This document shows, piece after piece, positions 1-12,512 of a stretch of DNA of 39,224 nucleotides. The position numbers and the translations under genes are program-made. Position 1 is the stretch's first letter; each line of letters starts with the position of its first letter. The DNA comes from Chloroflexota bacterium. Lineage in GTDB: Bacteria; Chloroflexota; Dormibacteria; Dormibacterales; Dormibacteraceae. The DNA lies in the NCBI GenBank assembly GCA_005889085.1, contig VBDS01000190.1:1-39224 (forward strand), in the 5' to 3' direction. Under the pieces are notes generated by a model, which was not told the origin of the DNA, did no database searches, and was given only the letters and a program-made list of their open reading frames with translations.

Positions 1-1799
1 ATCAGGTTGTTGATCGGCATGCCCTTGGCCTGGCGCTCTCGCTCGGGGACCTCATGGACTCGGAGCTGGAACACTCGCCCGCTCTGCGTGAAGAACAGCA
101 TCGAAGCGTGCGTGTGGGTGGTCAGCAGGTGCAGCGCGTAATCCTCTTCGCGGGTGCCGCTTGGCGCCTCGCTGCTCGCGGTCGGACGCGCGCCCTTGAG
201 TCCGACGCCTCCGCGCTTCTGCGCACGAAAGACGCGCAGGGGCTGCCGCTTCACATAGCCGCGATGCGTCAGGGTCACAACAACGTCTTCCTTCGGCACC
301 AGATCTTCAGCTGACAGCTCCGTCGCCTCCAGGTCGGTGATCTCCGTCCGGCGGTCGTCGCCGTACTTCTTCACCACGTCGTCCATCTCTTCCTTGATCA
401 GCAGCCGGACCTTCTGGTCGCTGGCCAGGATGCTCTCGAGGTAGGCGATGGTCTTGATGACCTGCTCGTACTCCTCGTCGACCTTGCTTCGCTCGAGGCG
501 CGTCAACCGGCCCAGGGTCAGGGCCAGCACGGCCTTGGCCTGGCGCTCACTGAGGCCGAACGTGGATTGCAGCTGCGTGGACGCGACGTCCTGGTCAGAG
601 GCGGCGCGGATCGTTTTGATCACCTCGTCCAGGTGGTCGAGACAGATCTTGAGGCCTTCGAGAATGTGCGCCCGCTCTTGTGCGCGCTCGAGGTCGAAAC
701 GGGTCCGGCGCAAGATCACGTCGCGGCGGTGGTCGATGAAGAGCTGCAGCGCCTGCTTCAGGCTCAGCACGACCGGACGCCCGTCGACGATCGCCAGCAT
801 GATCACGCCGAACGTGGTCTGCAGCGTCGTGTGCTTGTACAGGTTGTTGAGCACCGTGAACACCTTCGCTTCGCGCTTCAGCTCGATCACGATCCGCATC
901 CCGTTGCGGTCCGACTCGTCGCGGAGGTCGGCGATGCCTTCGAGCTTTCGCTCCGAGACCAGCTCGGCGATTTTGGCCACGAGGGCCGCCTTGTTCACGG
1001 CATAGGGAAGCTCGTAGACGATGATCCGCTCGCGCCCGTTGGCCGCCTGCTCCAGCGAGTGGCGTCCGCGCACGATGACGCGGCCGTGGCCGGTCGAGTA
1101 CGCGGCCTTGATGCCGGTTGTGCCCATGATCACCCCGCCGGTCGGAAAGTCCGGGCCCTTGACGAAGCTCAGCAGGTCCTCGGCCGTCGCCTCAGGGTTG
1201 TCGACGAGCTGCTTGACCGCGGCCGCGACCTCGCGCAGGTTGTGCGGCGGGATGTTGGTCGTCATGCCGACCGCGATGCCCGACGCGCCGTTGATGAGCA
1301 GGTTTGGGATCCGCGCCGGCAGCACGGAAGGCTGTACTTCCGAGTCGTCGTAGTTCGGAACCATGTCAACGGTCTCTTTCTCGATGTCGGCCATCAGCTC
1401 GCCGGTGATCGCGGAGAGCTTCGCTTCGGTGTACCGCATCGCCGCCGGTGGGTCCCCGTCCACGCTGCCGAAGTTGCCCTGGCCTTCGATCAGCGGGTAG
1501 CGCAGAGAGAAGGGCTGCGCCATGCGCACCAGTGCGTCATATATCGCGGCATCGCCGTGCGGGTGGTACAGCTTCATCACATCTCCGACGAACGCCGCCG
1601 ACTTCTTGGTTCGGCTGCCGCTCGTCGCGCCCGCACGGTGCATGGCGTAGAGGATTCGCCGCTGCACCGGCTTGAGCCCGTCACGCACGTCGGGCAGCGC
1701 CCGGCTGACGATGACGGACATCGCGTACTCCATGTAGGAGGTCTGCATCTCCTCCTGGAGGCTGCGACTGATGACGGTGCCTAGCGTGTCCTCTGCCAT
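1..1799 (-). CDS. gyrA: DNA gyrase subunit A, N-terminal part (3' end truncated by window edge)
   Basis: Reverse-strand translation from ATG at 1799: [54 protein letters not shown]...; runs off window start, so absent from ORF track. Confidence 0.97.
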   Translation of the reverse strand, partial: MAEDTLGTVISRSLQEEMQTSYMEYAMSVIVSRALPDVRDGLKPVQRRILYAMHRAGATSGSRTKKSAAFVGDVMKLYHPHGDAAIYDALVRMAQPFSLRYPLIEGQGNFGSVDGDPPAAMRYTEAKLSAITGELMADIEKETVDMVPNYDDSEVQPSVLPARIPNLLINGASGIAVGMTTNIPPHNLREVAAAVKQLVDNPEATAEDLLSFVKGPDFPTGGVIMGTTGIKAAYSTGHGRVIVRGRHSLEQAANGRERIIVYELPYAVNKAALVAKIAELVSERKLEGIADLRDESDRNGMRIVIELKREAKVFTVLNNLYKHTTLQTTFGVIMLAIVDGRPVVLSLKQALQLFIDHRRDVILRRTRFDLERAQERAHILEGLKICLDHLDEVIKTIRAASDQDVASTQLQSTFGLSERQAKAVLALTLGRLTRLERSKVDEEYEQVIKTIAYLESILASDQKVRLLIKEEMDDVVKKYGDDRRTEITDLEATELSAEDLVPKEDVVVTLTHRGYVKRQPLRVFRAQKRGGVGLKGARPTASSEAPSGTREEDYALHLLTTHTHASMLFFTQSGRVFQLRVHEVPERERQAKGMPINNL

Positions 1800-1806
1800 G
1801 TCCTAT

Positions 1807-3087
1807 CTATTCCTCGTACTTCCCCAGCACCACCACCGCGTTGTGCCCGCCGAATCCAAACCCATTGGAGATGGCGATCCGCACGTCCTTGCGGCGCGCG
1901 GTGTTGGGCACATAGTCGAGGTCGCAGGCTGGATCGGGGTTCTCGTAGTTGATCGTCGGGTGAATCATTCCGCGATTGATGGTCAGCAACGTCGCGATCG
2001 CTTCCACCGCGCCGGCGGCGCCGAGCAGGTGGCCGATCATCGACTTGGTGCTGCTGATCGCCACTTTATATGCGTGGTCGCCGAGCGCGATCTTCAGCGC
2101 CTTCGTCTCGCCGGCGTCGTTGAGCTGCGTCGAGGTTCCATGCGCGTTGACGTAGTCGATGTCGCTCGGCTCAAGGCCCGCGTCTCGCAGTGCGAGCGAC
2201 ACAGCCTTCGCCGGCGCCTCGCCGGTCTCGTCCGGCGCGACCTGGTGATACGCGTCGTTCGTCGTCGCGTAGCCGAGGATTTCGCCGTAGATCCGCGCGC
2301 CGCGGTTGATCGCATGCTCGCGCGATTCCAGGATCAAGATGCCAGCGCCTTCGCCGGGCACGAATCCGTCTCGGTCGCGGTCGAACGGACGGCTCGCCTT
2401 CTCGGGCGCTTCGTTCCGAGTGGAGAGCGCGCGGATGGCGTTGAACGACGCGATGCCAACCTCGCAAAGGGAGGCTTCCGTGCCTCCGGCCAACATCACG
2501 TCGACGTCGCCCCGCTGGATCATGCGTGTCGCGTCACCTATGGTTTGCGTGGACGCGGCGCACGCCGTAGTCACGGTCGTGTTCGGCCCTCGCACGTGAA
2601 ACTGCATCGCCACTGACGCGCCCGCCATGTTCGGGATGATGGTTGGCGCGTAGAGCGGATTGAGGCGTCCCTTCGTCATGAACGAGACCGCGCCCTGGGT
2701 CATGTCGTCAAAGGCTCCGATGCCGGTTCCCATGGCCACCCCGACCCGGAAGCTGTCCTCCTTGGCCAGGTCGAGCCCTGAGTCGGCGAGCGCCATCCCG
2801 GACGCAACCACCGCAAACTGCGAGAAGCGCGCCATGCGCGAGGCAGTCTTGCGGTCGATGAAAGCCTGCGGGTCGAAGTTGTGGACCTGGCAGGCGAATT
2901 TCGTGGTCAGGCGATCCGTCGGGAAGCCCTCGGTGTTGCGCGCCGTGCTGCGGCCCTCGATCAGACCGTGCCAGTACTCCTCGAGGTCCTTGCCGAGCGG
3001 ATTGACCGTGCCCATGCCGGTCACGACTACGCGGGGATGGCCATTGGTGCCGGCAGGCCGATTCAGGTTGGGACCCACCGAATTCAC
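1807..3087 (-). CDS. fabF: 3-oxoacyl-ACP synthase II (KAS II)
   Basis: RVVVTGMGTVNPLGKDLEEYWHGL..., TACAAS active-site Cys, NAHGTSTQLND, SSTKSMIGHLLGAAG; GTG start overlapping plsX stop. Confidence 0.96.
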   Translation of the reverse strand: MNSVGPNLNRPAGTNGHPRVVVTGMGTVNPLGKDLEEYWHGLIEGRSTARNTEGFPTDRLTTKFACQVHNFDPQAFIDRKTASRMARFSQFAVVASGMALADSGLDLAKEDSFRVGVAMGTGIGAFDDMTQGAVSFMTKGRLNPLYAPTIIPNMAGASVAMQFHVRGPNTTVTTACAASTQTIGDATRMIQRGDVDVMLAGGTEASLCEVGIASFNAIRALSTRNEAPEKASRPFDRDRDGFVPGEGAGILILESREHAINRGARIYGEILGYATTNDAYHQVAPDETGEAPAKAVSLALRDAGLEPSDIDYVNAHGTSTQLNDAGETKALKIALGDHAYKVAISSTKSMIGHLLGAAGAVEAIATLLTINRGMIHPTINYENPDPACDLDYVPNTARRKDVRIAISNGFGFGGHNAVVVLGKYEE

Positions 3088-4061
3088 TGCTTCCCCACCT
3101 CGGCACGAATCTTACCGACGAGCTGGTTCTCGATCGCATCACGCGTGACCCGGATCGCGTTCTTCATCGCGCGTGCGTCAGAGCGCCCGTGCGCGACGAC
3201 GGCCACGCCGTCGATGCCGAGCAGAGGCGCGCCGCCAAACTCCCTCCAGTCGATTCGGGCGCGGATCTGGCGTACGCCCGGCCGGATCAGGAGCCCGCCC
3301 ATCTTGCCGCTCAGCGTTTTGGGAATCTCGTCGCGCAGGCTGCGGAATAGGAAATCGGCCGTCGCCTCGGCCATCTTGATCGCCACATTGCCGACGAAGC
3401 CGTCGGCGACCACGACGTCGGCGCGGGCGCCGAAGATGTCCTTAGGCTCCACGTTGCCGACAAATCCGGGGAACGTTGCCTTGAGGCGTCTGCCCGTTTC
3501 GCGCACGAGCTCATCGCCCTTGCCTTCTTCCTCGCCGTTGCTGAGCAGGCCAATACGCGGCTCGGGGCGGCCCATCATCTCGCGCGCGTAGACCGCGCCC
3601 ATGGCCGCGAACTGCGTCAGGTAGTCGGGCTTCGAGTCGACGTTCGCGCCTACGTCGAGGAAGTACGCGAACCCATCCTGCGTCGGCACGATGGACCCTA
3701 GCGCCGGCCGCTCCACGCCGCGGATCCGGCCCTGGATCAACAGCGCCGCCGCCATGATGGCACCGGAGTTACCGGCCGAGGTCCAACCGTCGGCACGACC
3801 GGCCTTGCACAATCGCGCGCACACGGAGATCGAGGAGTCGGGTTTGCTGCGCACCGCCTGGGCCGGGTGCTCGTCCATCGCGATGACCTGGGTGCAGGGC
3901 ACCATCTGCAATCGGGGATGACTGTCGAGCAGGGGCTGCACCTCGCGCGGCAGGCCGACAAGCGAGATGTCGATCCCGAACTCCTGCGCCGCTTCCGCCG
4001 CGCCCTTGACGATCTCAGCCGGGGCATGATCGCCGCCCATGGCGTCGACCGCGATTCGCAT
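3084..4061 (-). CDS. plsX: phosphate acyltransferase PlsX
   Basis: MRIAVDAMGGDHAPAEIVKGA..., FLDVGANVDSKPDYLTQFA, VVADGFVGNVAIKMAE. Confidence 0.96.
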   Translation of the reverse strand: MRIAVDAMGGDHAPAEIVKGAAEAAQEFGIDISLVGLPREVQPLLDSHPRLQMVPCTQVIAMDEHPAQAVRSKPDSSISVCARLCKAGRADGWTSAGNSGAIMAAALLIQGRIRGVERPALGSIVPTQDGFAYFLDVGANVDSKPDYLTQFAAMGAVYAREMMGRPEPRIGLLSNGEEEGKGDELVRETGRRLKATFPGFVGNVEPKDIFGARADVVVADGFVGNVAIKMAEATADFLFRSLRDEIPKTLSGKMGGLLIRPGVRQIRARIDWREFGGAPLLGIDGVAVVAHGRSDARAMKNAIRVTRDAIENQLVGKIRAEVGKQ

Positions 4062-4073
4062 TTGGAAAACCGC

Positions 4074-6137
<2,064 letters not shown>

Positions 6138-6207
6138 TCAACTGGGCAGAACTTCAGGCTATGAATTCTACCGGATTTTGAATACGAAAATGGCCGGTTG
6201 ACCGGTC

Positions 6208-7716
6208 TTAACAGGCCTTCTCGGAGGTGCTGGCCGAGGGGGCTTTCCAGCGCAGGATCGGGTCCTCGCTCTGGCCCTGCAGGTAGGCGTTGATCCGGCG
6301 CGCGGCGGTCACCTCGTCGAGCCGCCCGACGGGCAGGTTTTTGGGCTCGTCATGGAGGCCCTGGGGGTCGGTCCTGGCCTGGGCGACGATCTCCTTGATC
6401 GCCAGGGCAAACGAGTCCAGGGTCGCCTTGCTTTCCGTCTCGGTCGGCTCGACCATGATCGCCTCGGGGACAACCAGCGGGAAGTACACCGTCGGGGCGT
6501 AGAACTGGCGGTCCAGGAGCGCCTTGGCGACGTCCAGCGCCCGCACGCCGTTCTCGTTGAGGTTGTGGGCGCTGGCCACGAACTCGTGCATGCAGGGGCC
6601 GTCGTGGGGCATCTCGAGGTCACCCTCGACCAGCTTGCGCAGGTAGTTGGCGGACAGCACCGCATCCTGTGAAGCCTGGCTGAGGCCGTCGCCTCCCATG
6701 GCCAGGATGTAGGTGTAGGCGCGGACCAGCATTCCGAAATTGCCGTAAAAGCTCCGCACGCGCCCGATCGACTGGGGCCGCTTGTAGTCCAGTGCGAGGT
6801 GCCCGTTGGTGCGCTCCACCGTGGGCGCCGGCAGGAACGGCACGAGCTCGGCCTTGACGCCCACTGGACCGGCGCCCGGGCCGCCGCCGCCGTGGGGCGT
6901 GGTGAAGGTCTTGTGCAGGTTCATATGCACGGCGTCGAAACCCATGTCACCGGGGCGGCAGATGCCCATGAACGCGTTGAGGTTGGCTCCGTCGTAATAC
7001 AACATTGCCCCGGTGGCATGCACCATCTCGGCAATATCCAGTATCTCTCGCTCAAACAACCCCAAGGTGTTGGGGTTGGTCAGCATCAAGGCGGCGGTAT
7101 GCGGGGTTAGCTTCGACTCCAGGTCGGCCAGGCTGATCCTGCCGTCGGGGCCCGACTTGACCTCGACCACCTGGAAGCCGCTGAGGGCGGCGCTCGCCGG
7201 GTTGGTGCCGTGCGCGGAGTCCGGCACCAGGACCTCGGTCCGGACGTCCTTCCGGGAGTGATGGAAGGCGGCGATCATGCGCAGGGCCGTCCACTCGCCA
7301 TGCGCGCCGGCCGCCGGCTGGAGCGTCACGCGGTCTACACCGACAATTGCGCATAGAGCTTGCTCGAGCCGCCACATGAGCTCCAGGGCGCCCTGCACGG
7401 TGTCCTCGTCCTGGTACGGGTGCAGGCCGGCAAACCCCGGTAGCGCGGCGGCGGCCTCGTTGAGGACCGGGTTGTACTTCATCGTGCAGCTGCCGAGTGG
7501 ATAGAAGTTTTCGCTGATGGAGTAGTTGAGCGAGGCCATCCGGCTGTAGTGGCGCATGATCTCGGGCTCGCTGAGCCGGGGCAACCCTGGCGGCCTGGAA
7601 CGCAGTGCCTCTCTCGGCAACACGTCGCTCGGGTTTGGTCCGGCGACGTCGGCCTCGGGCAGCCGCGGCGGGTCGACCGACGGCCGGCTCAGCTCGAAGC
7701 TTAGTGGCTCGGTCAT
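6208..7716 (-). CDS. gcvPB: glycine dehydrogenase (aminomethyl-transferring) subunit 2
   Basis: SISENFYPLGSCTMKYNPVLNE, MNLHKTFTTPHGGGGPGAGPVGV (PLP Lys motif); ATG at 7716 overlaps gcvPA stop (ATGA). ORF-track start 7932 is too long. Confidence 0.95.
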   Translation of the reverse strand: MTEPLSFELSRPSVDPPRLPEADVAGPNPSDVLPREALRSRPPGLPRLSEPEIMRHYSRMASLNYSISENFYPLGSCTMKYNPVLNEAAAALPGFAGLHPYQDEDTVQGALELMWRLEQALCAIVGVDRVTLQPAAGAHGEWTALRMIAAFHHSRKDVRTEVLVPDSAHGTNPASAALSGFQVVEVKSGPDGRISLADLESKLTPHTAALMLTNPNTLGLFEREILDIAEMVHATGAMLYYDGANLNAFMGICRPGDMGFDAVHMNLHKTFTTPHGGGGPGAGPVGVKAELVPFLPAPTVERTNGHLALDYKRPQSIGRVRSFYGNFGMLVRAYTYILAMGGDGLSQASQDAVLSANYLRKLVEGDLEMPHDGPCMHEFVASAHNLNENGVRALDVAKALLDRQFYAPTVYFPLVVPEAIMVEPTETESKATLDSFALAIKEIVAQARTDPQGLHDEPKNLPVGRLDEVTAARRINAYLQGQSEDPILRWKAPSASTSEKAC

Positions 7717-9005
7717 GACGCCAATGCCTCCAACAGCTCGTCCAGAGCACGCGGGTCGTTGACCTCGGTGCAGGTGAACGTCAACACGCCCTTGAGCTCG
7801 CGGAACCAGCGGCTTACGTCCAACCCGCCGAGGATGCCCTTGCGGGCGAGCTTGCGGACGACGGTCTGCGCCTTGGGCAGGCGGACCGGGAACTCGTTCA
7901 GGAACTGGCGCTCGGGAAATGCCGGCTCCCATCCCGGTAGGGCAGTGAGCCGCTCGGCCAGGTTGTGCGCGCGCTTGAAGCTGACCTCCGCAACCTGGCG
8001 CAGGCCGTAAGGCCCCATGTAGGTCAGATACACAGCTGCCGCCAGTGCGCAGAGCGAGTGGTTGGTGCAGATGTTGGAGGTCGCCTTCTCACGCCGGATG
8101 TGTTGTTCCCGGGCCGCCAGCGCCAGGACGAAACCTCGCCGCCCCTGGGCGTCATGCGCCGTGCCGACGAGGCGACCAGGGAGCTTCCGCACGAGCTCCT
8201 TCCGGCAGGCGATGAAGCCGACGTGAGGTCCGCCGAAGCTCGGCGCCAGGCCGAGCTGTTGGCCCTCCCCTACCGCGATGTCGGCCCCGTACTCTCCGGG
8301 CGGCGCGAGGATCGCGAGGCTGATCGGGTCGACGCATGCGATCGCCAGCGCCCCTGCGTCGTGCGCGGCAGCGGTCAGCGCGCGTGGATCGACGAGAAGG
8401 CCGAGGAAGTCGGGCTGCTGGAAGATCACCGCGGCGGTCTTCTTGTTGGGCTCGCCATCCTTCCGGACCTTGATCCCACGACCCTCGCCGAAGGCGCGAA
8501 GCACCTGCACGTATTCGGGATGCACGTAACCCGAGACGAGCACCTCGTTGCGGCCGTTGTGGACGTGCGCCATCATCGCGGCCTCTGCCACGGCGGTCGC
8601 GCCGTCGTAGAGCGAGGCGTTCGACACATCGAGCGCGGTCAGCTCGGCGATCAGAGATTGATACTCGAAGATCGCCTGGAGCGTGCCCTGGCTTGCCTCA
8701 GCCTGGTATGGCGTGTACGCCGTGTAGAACTCTGGCTTCGACGTCACCGCGGCCACGGCGGCGGGGATGAAGCGGCGGTACACGCCACCGCCCCGAAAAG
8801 TCAGCCGGTCCGGATAGACGCGGTTGCGCGCGGCGAGGGTCGAGAGCTGGGCCATCGTCTCGAACTCGGAAAGGCCGTCGGGCAGCTGAAGCGAGTCGAG
8901 GCGAAGCGATTGCGGGATGTCGACGAGCAGGTCGTTCATGGCACGCACCCCGATGGTCTCCAGCATCGTCGAGCGGTCTTCAGGAGAGTGGACGAGGTAC
9001 GGCAA
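7713..9005 (-). CDS. gcvPA: glycine dehydrogenase (aminomethyl-transferring) subunit 1
   Basis: YTAYTPYQAEASQGTLQAIFEYQSLIAELTALDVSNASLYDGATA, TSNICTNHSLCAL; TTG start directly after gcvH stop. Confidence 0.95.
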   Translation of the reverse strand: MPYLVHSPEDRSTMLETIGVRAMNDLLVDIPQSLRLDSLQLPDGLSEFETMAQLSTLAARNRVYPDRLTFRGGGVYRRFIPAAVAAVTSKPEFYTAYTPYQAEASQGTLQAIFEYQSLIAELTALDVSNASLYDGATAVAEAAMMAHVHNGRNEVLVSGYVHPEYVQVLRAFGEGRGIKVRKDGEPNKKTAAVIFQQPDFLGLLVDPRALTAAAHDAGALAIACVDPISLAILAPPGEYGADIAVGEGQQLGLAPSFGGPHVGFIACRKELVRKLPGRLVGTAHDAQGRRGFVLALAAREQHIRREKATSNICTNHSLCALAAAVYLTYMGPYGLRQVAEVSFKRAHNLAERLTALPGWEPAFPERQFLNEFPVRLPKAQTVVRKLARKGILGGLDVSRWFRELKGVLTFTCTEVNDPRALDELLEALAS

Positions 9006-9383
9006 CTAGCTCGCGGCGGCCTCCGTGACCTTCTTGTACTCGGCTTCATCGAGGAGGTCGGACGGCAGCTCGCCGGCGAGCTCCAGCTTGAGGATCCAGC
9101 CCTCGCCGTACGGATCGGAGTTGATCAATTCGGGTTTCGACGCCAGCTTCTCGTTCACCTCGGCGATCCGTCCTGCCACCGGCGCGTAGAGGTCGCTAGC
9201 GGCTTTGACCGATTCGATCACACCGAAGGTGTCGCGCGCAGCGAGCTTGCGTCCCGCGCTCGGGAGCTCGAGGAACACAACGTCGCCGAGCTGAGACTGC
9301 GCAAAGTCTGTGATGCCAATCGTCGCGTGTTTCCCGTCCACGGCGACCCACTCGTGCGTCCTGGTGTATCGACGGTCAGCCAT
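9006..9383 (-). CDS. gcvH: glycine cleavage system H protein
   Basis: MADRRYTRTHEWVAVDGKHATIGITDFAQSQLGDVVFLELPSAG..., lipoyl-Lys motif GVIESVKAASDLYAPVAG; start ATG 9383 (ORF-track start too far upstream). Confidence 0.95.
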   Translation of the reverse strand: MADRRYTRTHEWVAVDGKHATIGITDFAQSQLGDVVFLELPSAGRKLAARDTFGVIESVKAASDLYAPVAGRIAEVNEKLASKPELINSDPYGEGWILKLELAGELPSDLLDEAEYKKVTEAAAS

Positions 9384-10500
9384 GGCGACTCTCCTTCTTC
9401 TCGCTGAGTGAGCGGGCCGAACCCCGATAGAAAGGCAACTTGACGACATCGGCCGAGACCCCGCGTCCCCGCACCTCGACCGAAGCGTTGTCTCCAACTT
9501 GCAATGATCGCGCTTCCACCATCGCGAGGGCGATCGGGTAGCCCAGGAAGAAGGAGTGAGTGCCGCTTGTGATGACGCCGATTGGCCTGCCGTCAGCGGA
9601 TACGGCGGCGCCGTGCCGGGCGATATCGCCGGGCCGGAGCTTGAGTCCAACGAGGCTGCGACGCGGTCCCTCGGCCTTGACCTTCTGCAGCGCCTCGCGG
9701 CCGGTGAAGTCACCTTTGCCCAGCTTGACGGTCCAGCCAAGGCCCGCCTCATACGGGTTCACGGTCTCGTCCATATCGTTGCCCCACAGGCGAAGGGCCG
9801 CCTCGAGGCGGGTCGCGTCGCGTGCGCCGAGTCCCGCCGGGAGCACGCCAGCCGATCGGCCGTGCTCGAGGATCGCATCCCAGACATCGCCGACGTGGTC
9901 GCTCTTGACCATGATCTCGAAGCCATCTTCTCCGGTGTAGCCAGTGCGCGAGATGACGCTGGAAACGCCTGCGACCTCGCCGCGGCGAAACCCGAAGTAG
10001 GGAATGTCGTCGAGTCCCTCGGCTGGAAGGAGCCGCTCCGCGTCAGGCCCCTGAAACGCCACCAGTGCCAGCTCGAATGTCCGGTCCTCAACGCTGACAT
10101 CCGCGGGCGCGTGGGCCCGCAGCCACTCGAGGTCTTTCTCCCGGTTGGACGCATTCACGACGAGTAGAAAGCCCTCTTCGGAGCGGTACGCCACCAGGTC
10201 ATCGATGATGCCGCCGGCTTCGTTGCACATCAGGTTGTACTGAGCCTGGCCGTGAATCAGGGACGACACATCGTTTGAGAGCACGCTCTGGATGAAGGCC
10301 TGCGCCGAGTCGCCCGTGACCCGAAAGCGGCCCATGTGAGAGACATCGAAGAGGCCGGCGACTTTGCGCACCGCCAGGTGCTCATCGCGGATCGAGCTGT
10401 ACTGCTGCGGCATCTCCCAGCCGCCGAAGTCGACCATGCGGCCGCCCAGCGCGAGGTGGCGGTCGTACAGCGGCGTGCGCTGGGGCGCGCTAGGCGTCAA
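9376..10500 (-). CDS. gcvT: aminomethyltransferase (glycine cleavage T protein)
   Basis: TPLYDRHLALGGRMVDFGGWEMPQQY, VSHMGRFRVTGDSA, RTGYTGEDGFEI, GLGARDATRLEAALRLWGNDMDE; TTG start overlapping upstream gene. Confidence 0.95.
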   Translation of the reverse strand: MTPSAPQRTPLYDRHLALGGRMVDFGGWEMPQQYSSIRDEHLAVRKVAGLFDVSHMGRFRVTGDSAQAFIQSVLSNDVSSLIHGQAQYNLMCNEAGGIIDDLVAYRSEEGFLLVVNASNREKDLEWLRAHAPADVSVEDRTFELALVAFQGPDAERLLPAEGLDDIPYFGFRRGEVAGVSSVISRTGYTGEDGFEIMVKSDHVGDVWDAILEHGRSAGVLPAGLGARDATRLEAALRLWGNDMDETVNPYEAGLGWTVKLGKGDFTGREALQKVKAEGPRRSLVGLKLRPGDIARHGAAVSADGRPIGVITSGTHSFFLGYPIALAMVEARSLQVGDNASVEVRGRGVSADVVKLPFYRGSARSLSEKKESRHG

Positions 10501-11098
10501 GCGCGTCGTCGATGTCTTCTATGGCGTCGGCGTCGAGGATCGCCAGCAGCTCTTCGTCGTGACGGCGCCGTGCCTCCGCCACTACCTGCGCCACGTATTG
10601 CGTCCGATTCACCGTCCACTCGAGCTTTTCGGCGATCTGGGCCGCTGACGGGTCGTGACCCAACGTGCGCCGGAGCAGCACCTCCGTCCGCCCGTAGTCG
10701 TTGGCCGCCGCGACCAGGAGCTCGGCGTCGCGCACGGCCGTCGCCTCGGCGGCGATCGCGGCGTCAATCTGCTCCCCGATCCGGCGCTCGGCAAAGCTTT
10801 CGAAGTCGTGCTCACCGCTGGTGGCAAATGAGCGCACCGCTTCGAACAGGCCAAGGGAACCTTCCTGGACGAGGTCAGGCATCGAAAGCCCCTTGTCGCC
10901 ACGGGCCTCGGCCAGCCGGATGACAAGACCGAGGTTGGCGGCAACGAGGCGCTCCTGGCTTGTGCGGTCGCCGCGGGCCGACTTCTCGAGCAGACCTGCC
11001 AGCTCGGACTCCCCCACGGATGGCGTCATCCGGGCTTGCCTGCGCAGCTCGTCCATGAGCAGCTCATCGCCGTCGGGGTTGATCGATTCGGCAGCCAC
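10490..11098 (-). CDS. truncated sigma-70-like protein (regions 1.2-2-3 recognisable, no region 4)
   Basis: RLVAANLGLVIRLAEARGDKGLSMPDLVQEGSLGLFEAVRSF resembles sigma region 2.1-2.2; LGHDPSAAQIAEKLEWTVNRTQYV resembles region 3; ends after acidic tail at 202 aa. Confidence 0.75.
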   Translation of the reverse strand: MAAESINPDGDELLMDELRRQARMTPSVGESELAGLLEKSARGDRTSQERLVAANLGLVIRLAEARGDKGLSMPDLVQEGSLGLFEAVRSFATSGEHDFESFAERRIGEQIDAAIAAEATAVRDAELLVAAANDYGRTEVLLRRTLGHDPSAAQIAEKLEWTVNRTQYVAQVVAEARRRHDEELLAILDADAIEDIDDALDA

Positions 11099-11110
11099 CG
11101 TTCGATTCTA
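11099..11110 (-). promoter_or_regulatory. putative -10 (TAGAAT) exactly 6 nt upstream of GTG start; leaderless transcript predicted
   Basis: minus strand reads TAGAAT-cgaacg-GTG. Confidence 0.5.
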
Positions 11111-11192
11111 CGCCCGGCTCGAATGGCCTCCCGAGCTCGATGTTCCACGTTTTACATGGGCAGTCGAGGCGGTGGATTGCCATACTCGGGGC

Positions 11193-12512
11193 ATGCGTGC
11201 ACGAGTTGCGCTCCGCCTGGTCGGAATGCTTTTTGCCGCCGCCGCAGCGCTCCTGCCGCTCCAGGCCGGGGCCGCCTCGCCGCACGTCGAAGAAGTCGAC
11301 CTCAACGGCGATATCAACAACATCATGTCTGCGTACATCCAGAGCGCGGTCAACCGCGCCGAAGCCGACCACGCCGACGCTCTCCTCGTGGTGATGAACA
11401 CGCCCGGCGGCATCTCGACCTCGATGGACGAGATCGTGACCAGCCTCCTCAACTCCACCGTGCCCGTGGTCGTCTACGTCTATCCCACCGGCGCTCGAGC
11501 CGCCTCCGCCGGGCTGTTCGTCGCCCAGGCGGCCGACGTGCTCGCGATGGCCCCCGGCACCAACATCGGCTCCGCCCATCCGATCCAGGCGACCGGCGAG
11601 AACCTGACCGGCGACCTCGGGGCAAAGGTCCTGAACGACGCCGTCACCCGCGTCCGCAACCTCGCCGCGATGCACGGCCGCAACGCCGACTGGGCGGAGC
11701 AGGCCGTGCGTAACAGCGTGAACATCAACGCGGAAGAGGCGGTGAGGCTCAAGGTCGCCGACCTCGAGGCAACTGACATCAAGTCCTTGCTCAACGAGAT
11801 CGACGGCCGCTCGGTGCCTCGGACCAACGGCAGCCTCGTCATCCACTCGGCCGGTGCCGTGCTCGATGACTATCCGATGCCGTTCTGGCAGGTGTTCCTC
11901 AACGCCCTCATCGATCCGACCATCGCCGCATTGCTGATCATCGTCGCGGGCTACGGAATCATCACGGAGATGCAGAACCCGGGCCTCATCCTGCCCGGTG
12001 TCATCGGCGGCATCGCCGCGGTCCTTGCCATCGTCTCGCTCGCCAACCTCCCGGTGAACATCGCCGGCGGACTGATGATGCTGCTCGCCCTCGTGCTGTT
12101 CATCGCCGACCTGAAGGCGCCCACTCACGGATTCCTCTCCGTCGGCGGTGTCTTCGCGCTCGTGCTTGGCATGGCCTTTCTCATCAACACGGGCCCGATC
12201 GGGCTCGGCGTAAATCCGATCGTCTCCCTCGTCACGGGACTGCTGACGCTCGGGTTCTTCGCGTTCTTCATCCGCAAGGTGATCGCAGCCCGGCTGCAGC
12301 CTGCTCTCTCAGGGGCGGACAGCATCGTCGGAGCGCTCGGCGAGGCCCGCGAGGAGCTCACCCCCGAAGGTCTAGTCTTTGTGGCGGGCGCGCTGTGGAG
12401 GGCGACGTCTGACGCGCCGATTCCGGCCGGATCCCCCGTGCGGGTCGTCGGGCGCCAGGGCCTCCAGCTGCAGGTCGCGCGAGAGAACGGCCAGGCCAAG
12501 GAGAAGAAATAG
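11193..12512 (+). CDS. NfeD family membrane-bound ClpP-class serine protease
   Basis: Signal peptide [73 protein letters not shown]..., multiple TM segments and C-terminal OB-fold-like region; ORF-track start 10701 is too long. Confidence 0.9.
   Translation: MRARVALRLVGMLFAAAAALLPLQAGAASPHVEEVDLNGDINNIMSAYIQSAVNRAEADHADALLVVMNTPGGISTSMDEIVTSLLNSTVPVVVYVYPTGARAASAGLFVAQAADVLAMAPGTNIGSAHPIQATGENLTGDLGAKVLNDAVTRVRNLAAMHGRNADWAEQAVRNSVNINAEEAVRLKVADLEATDIKSLLNEIDGRSVPRTNGSLVIHSAGAVLDDYPMPFWQVFLNALIDPTIAALLIIVAGYGIITEMQNPGLILPGVIGGIAAVLAIVSLANLPVNIAGGLMMLLALVLFIADLKAPTHGFLSVGGVFALVLGMAFLINTGPIGLGVNPIVSLVTGLLTLGFFAFFIRKVIAARLQPALSGADSIVGALGEAREELTPEGLVFVAGALWRATSDAPIPAGSPVRVVGRQGLQLQVARENGQAKEKK

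Noticed and set aside
567-1784. 405-aa plus-strand ORF
   Set aside because: Antisense to gyrA; composition (R/H/D/V-rich) typical of a high-GC shadow frame
2593-2602. CACGTGAAAC parS half-site
   Set aside because: Inside fabF codons for the conserved FHVRG segment; only half of the palindrome matches
6208-7932. 574-aa version of gcvPB
   Set aside because: Extension overlaps gcvPA in another frame; ATGA junction at 7713-7716 is the natural start
7965-9407. 480-aa plus-strand ORF
   Set aside because: Antisense to gcvPA/gcvH; shadow ORF
11064-12128. 354-aa minus-strand ORF
   Set aside because: Antisense to nfeD; low-complexity shadow frame
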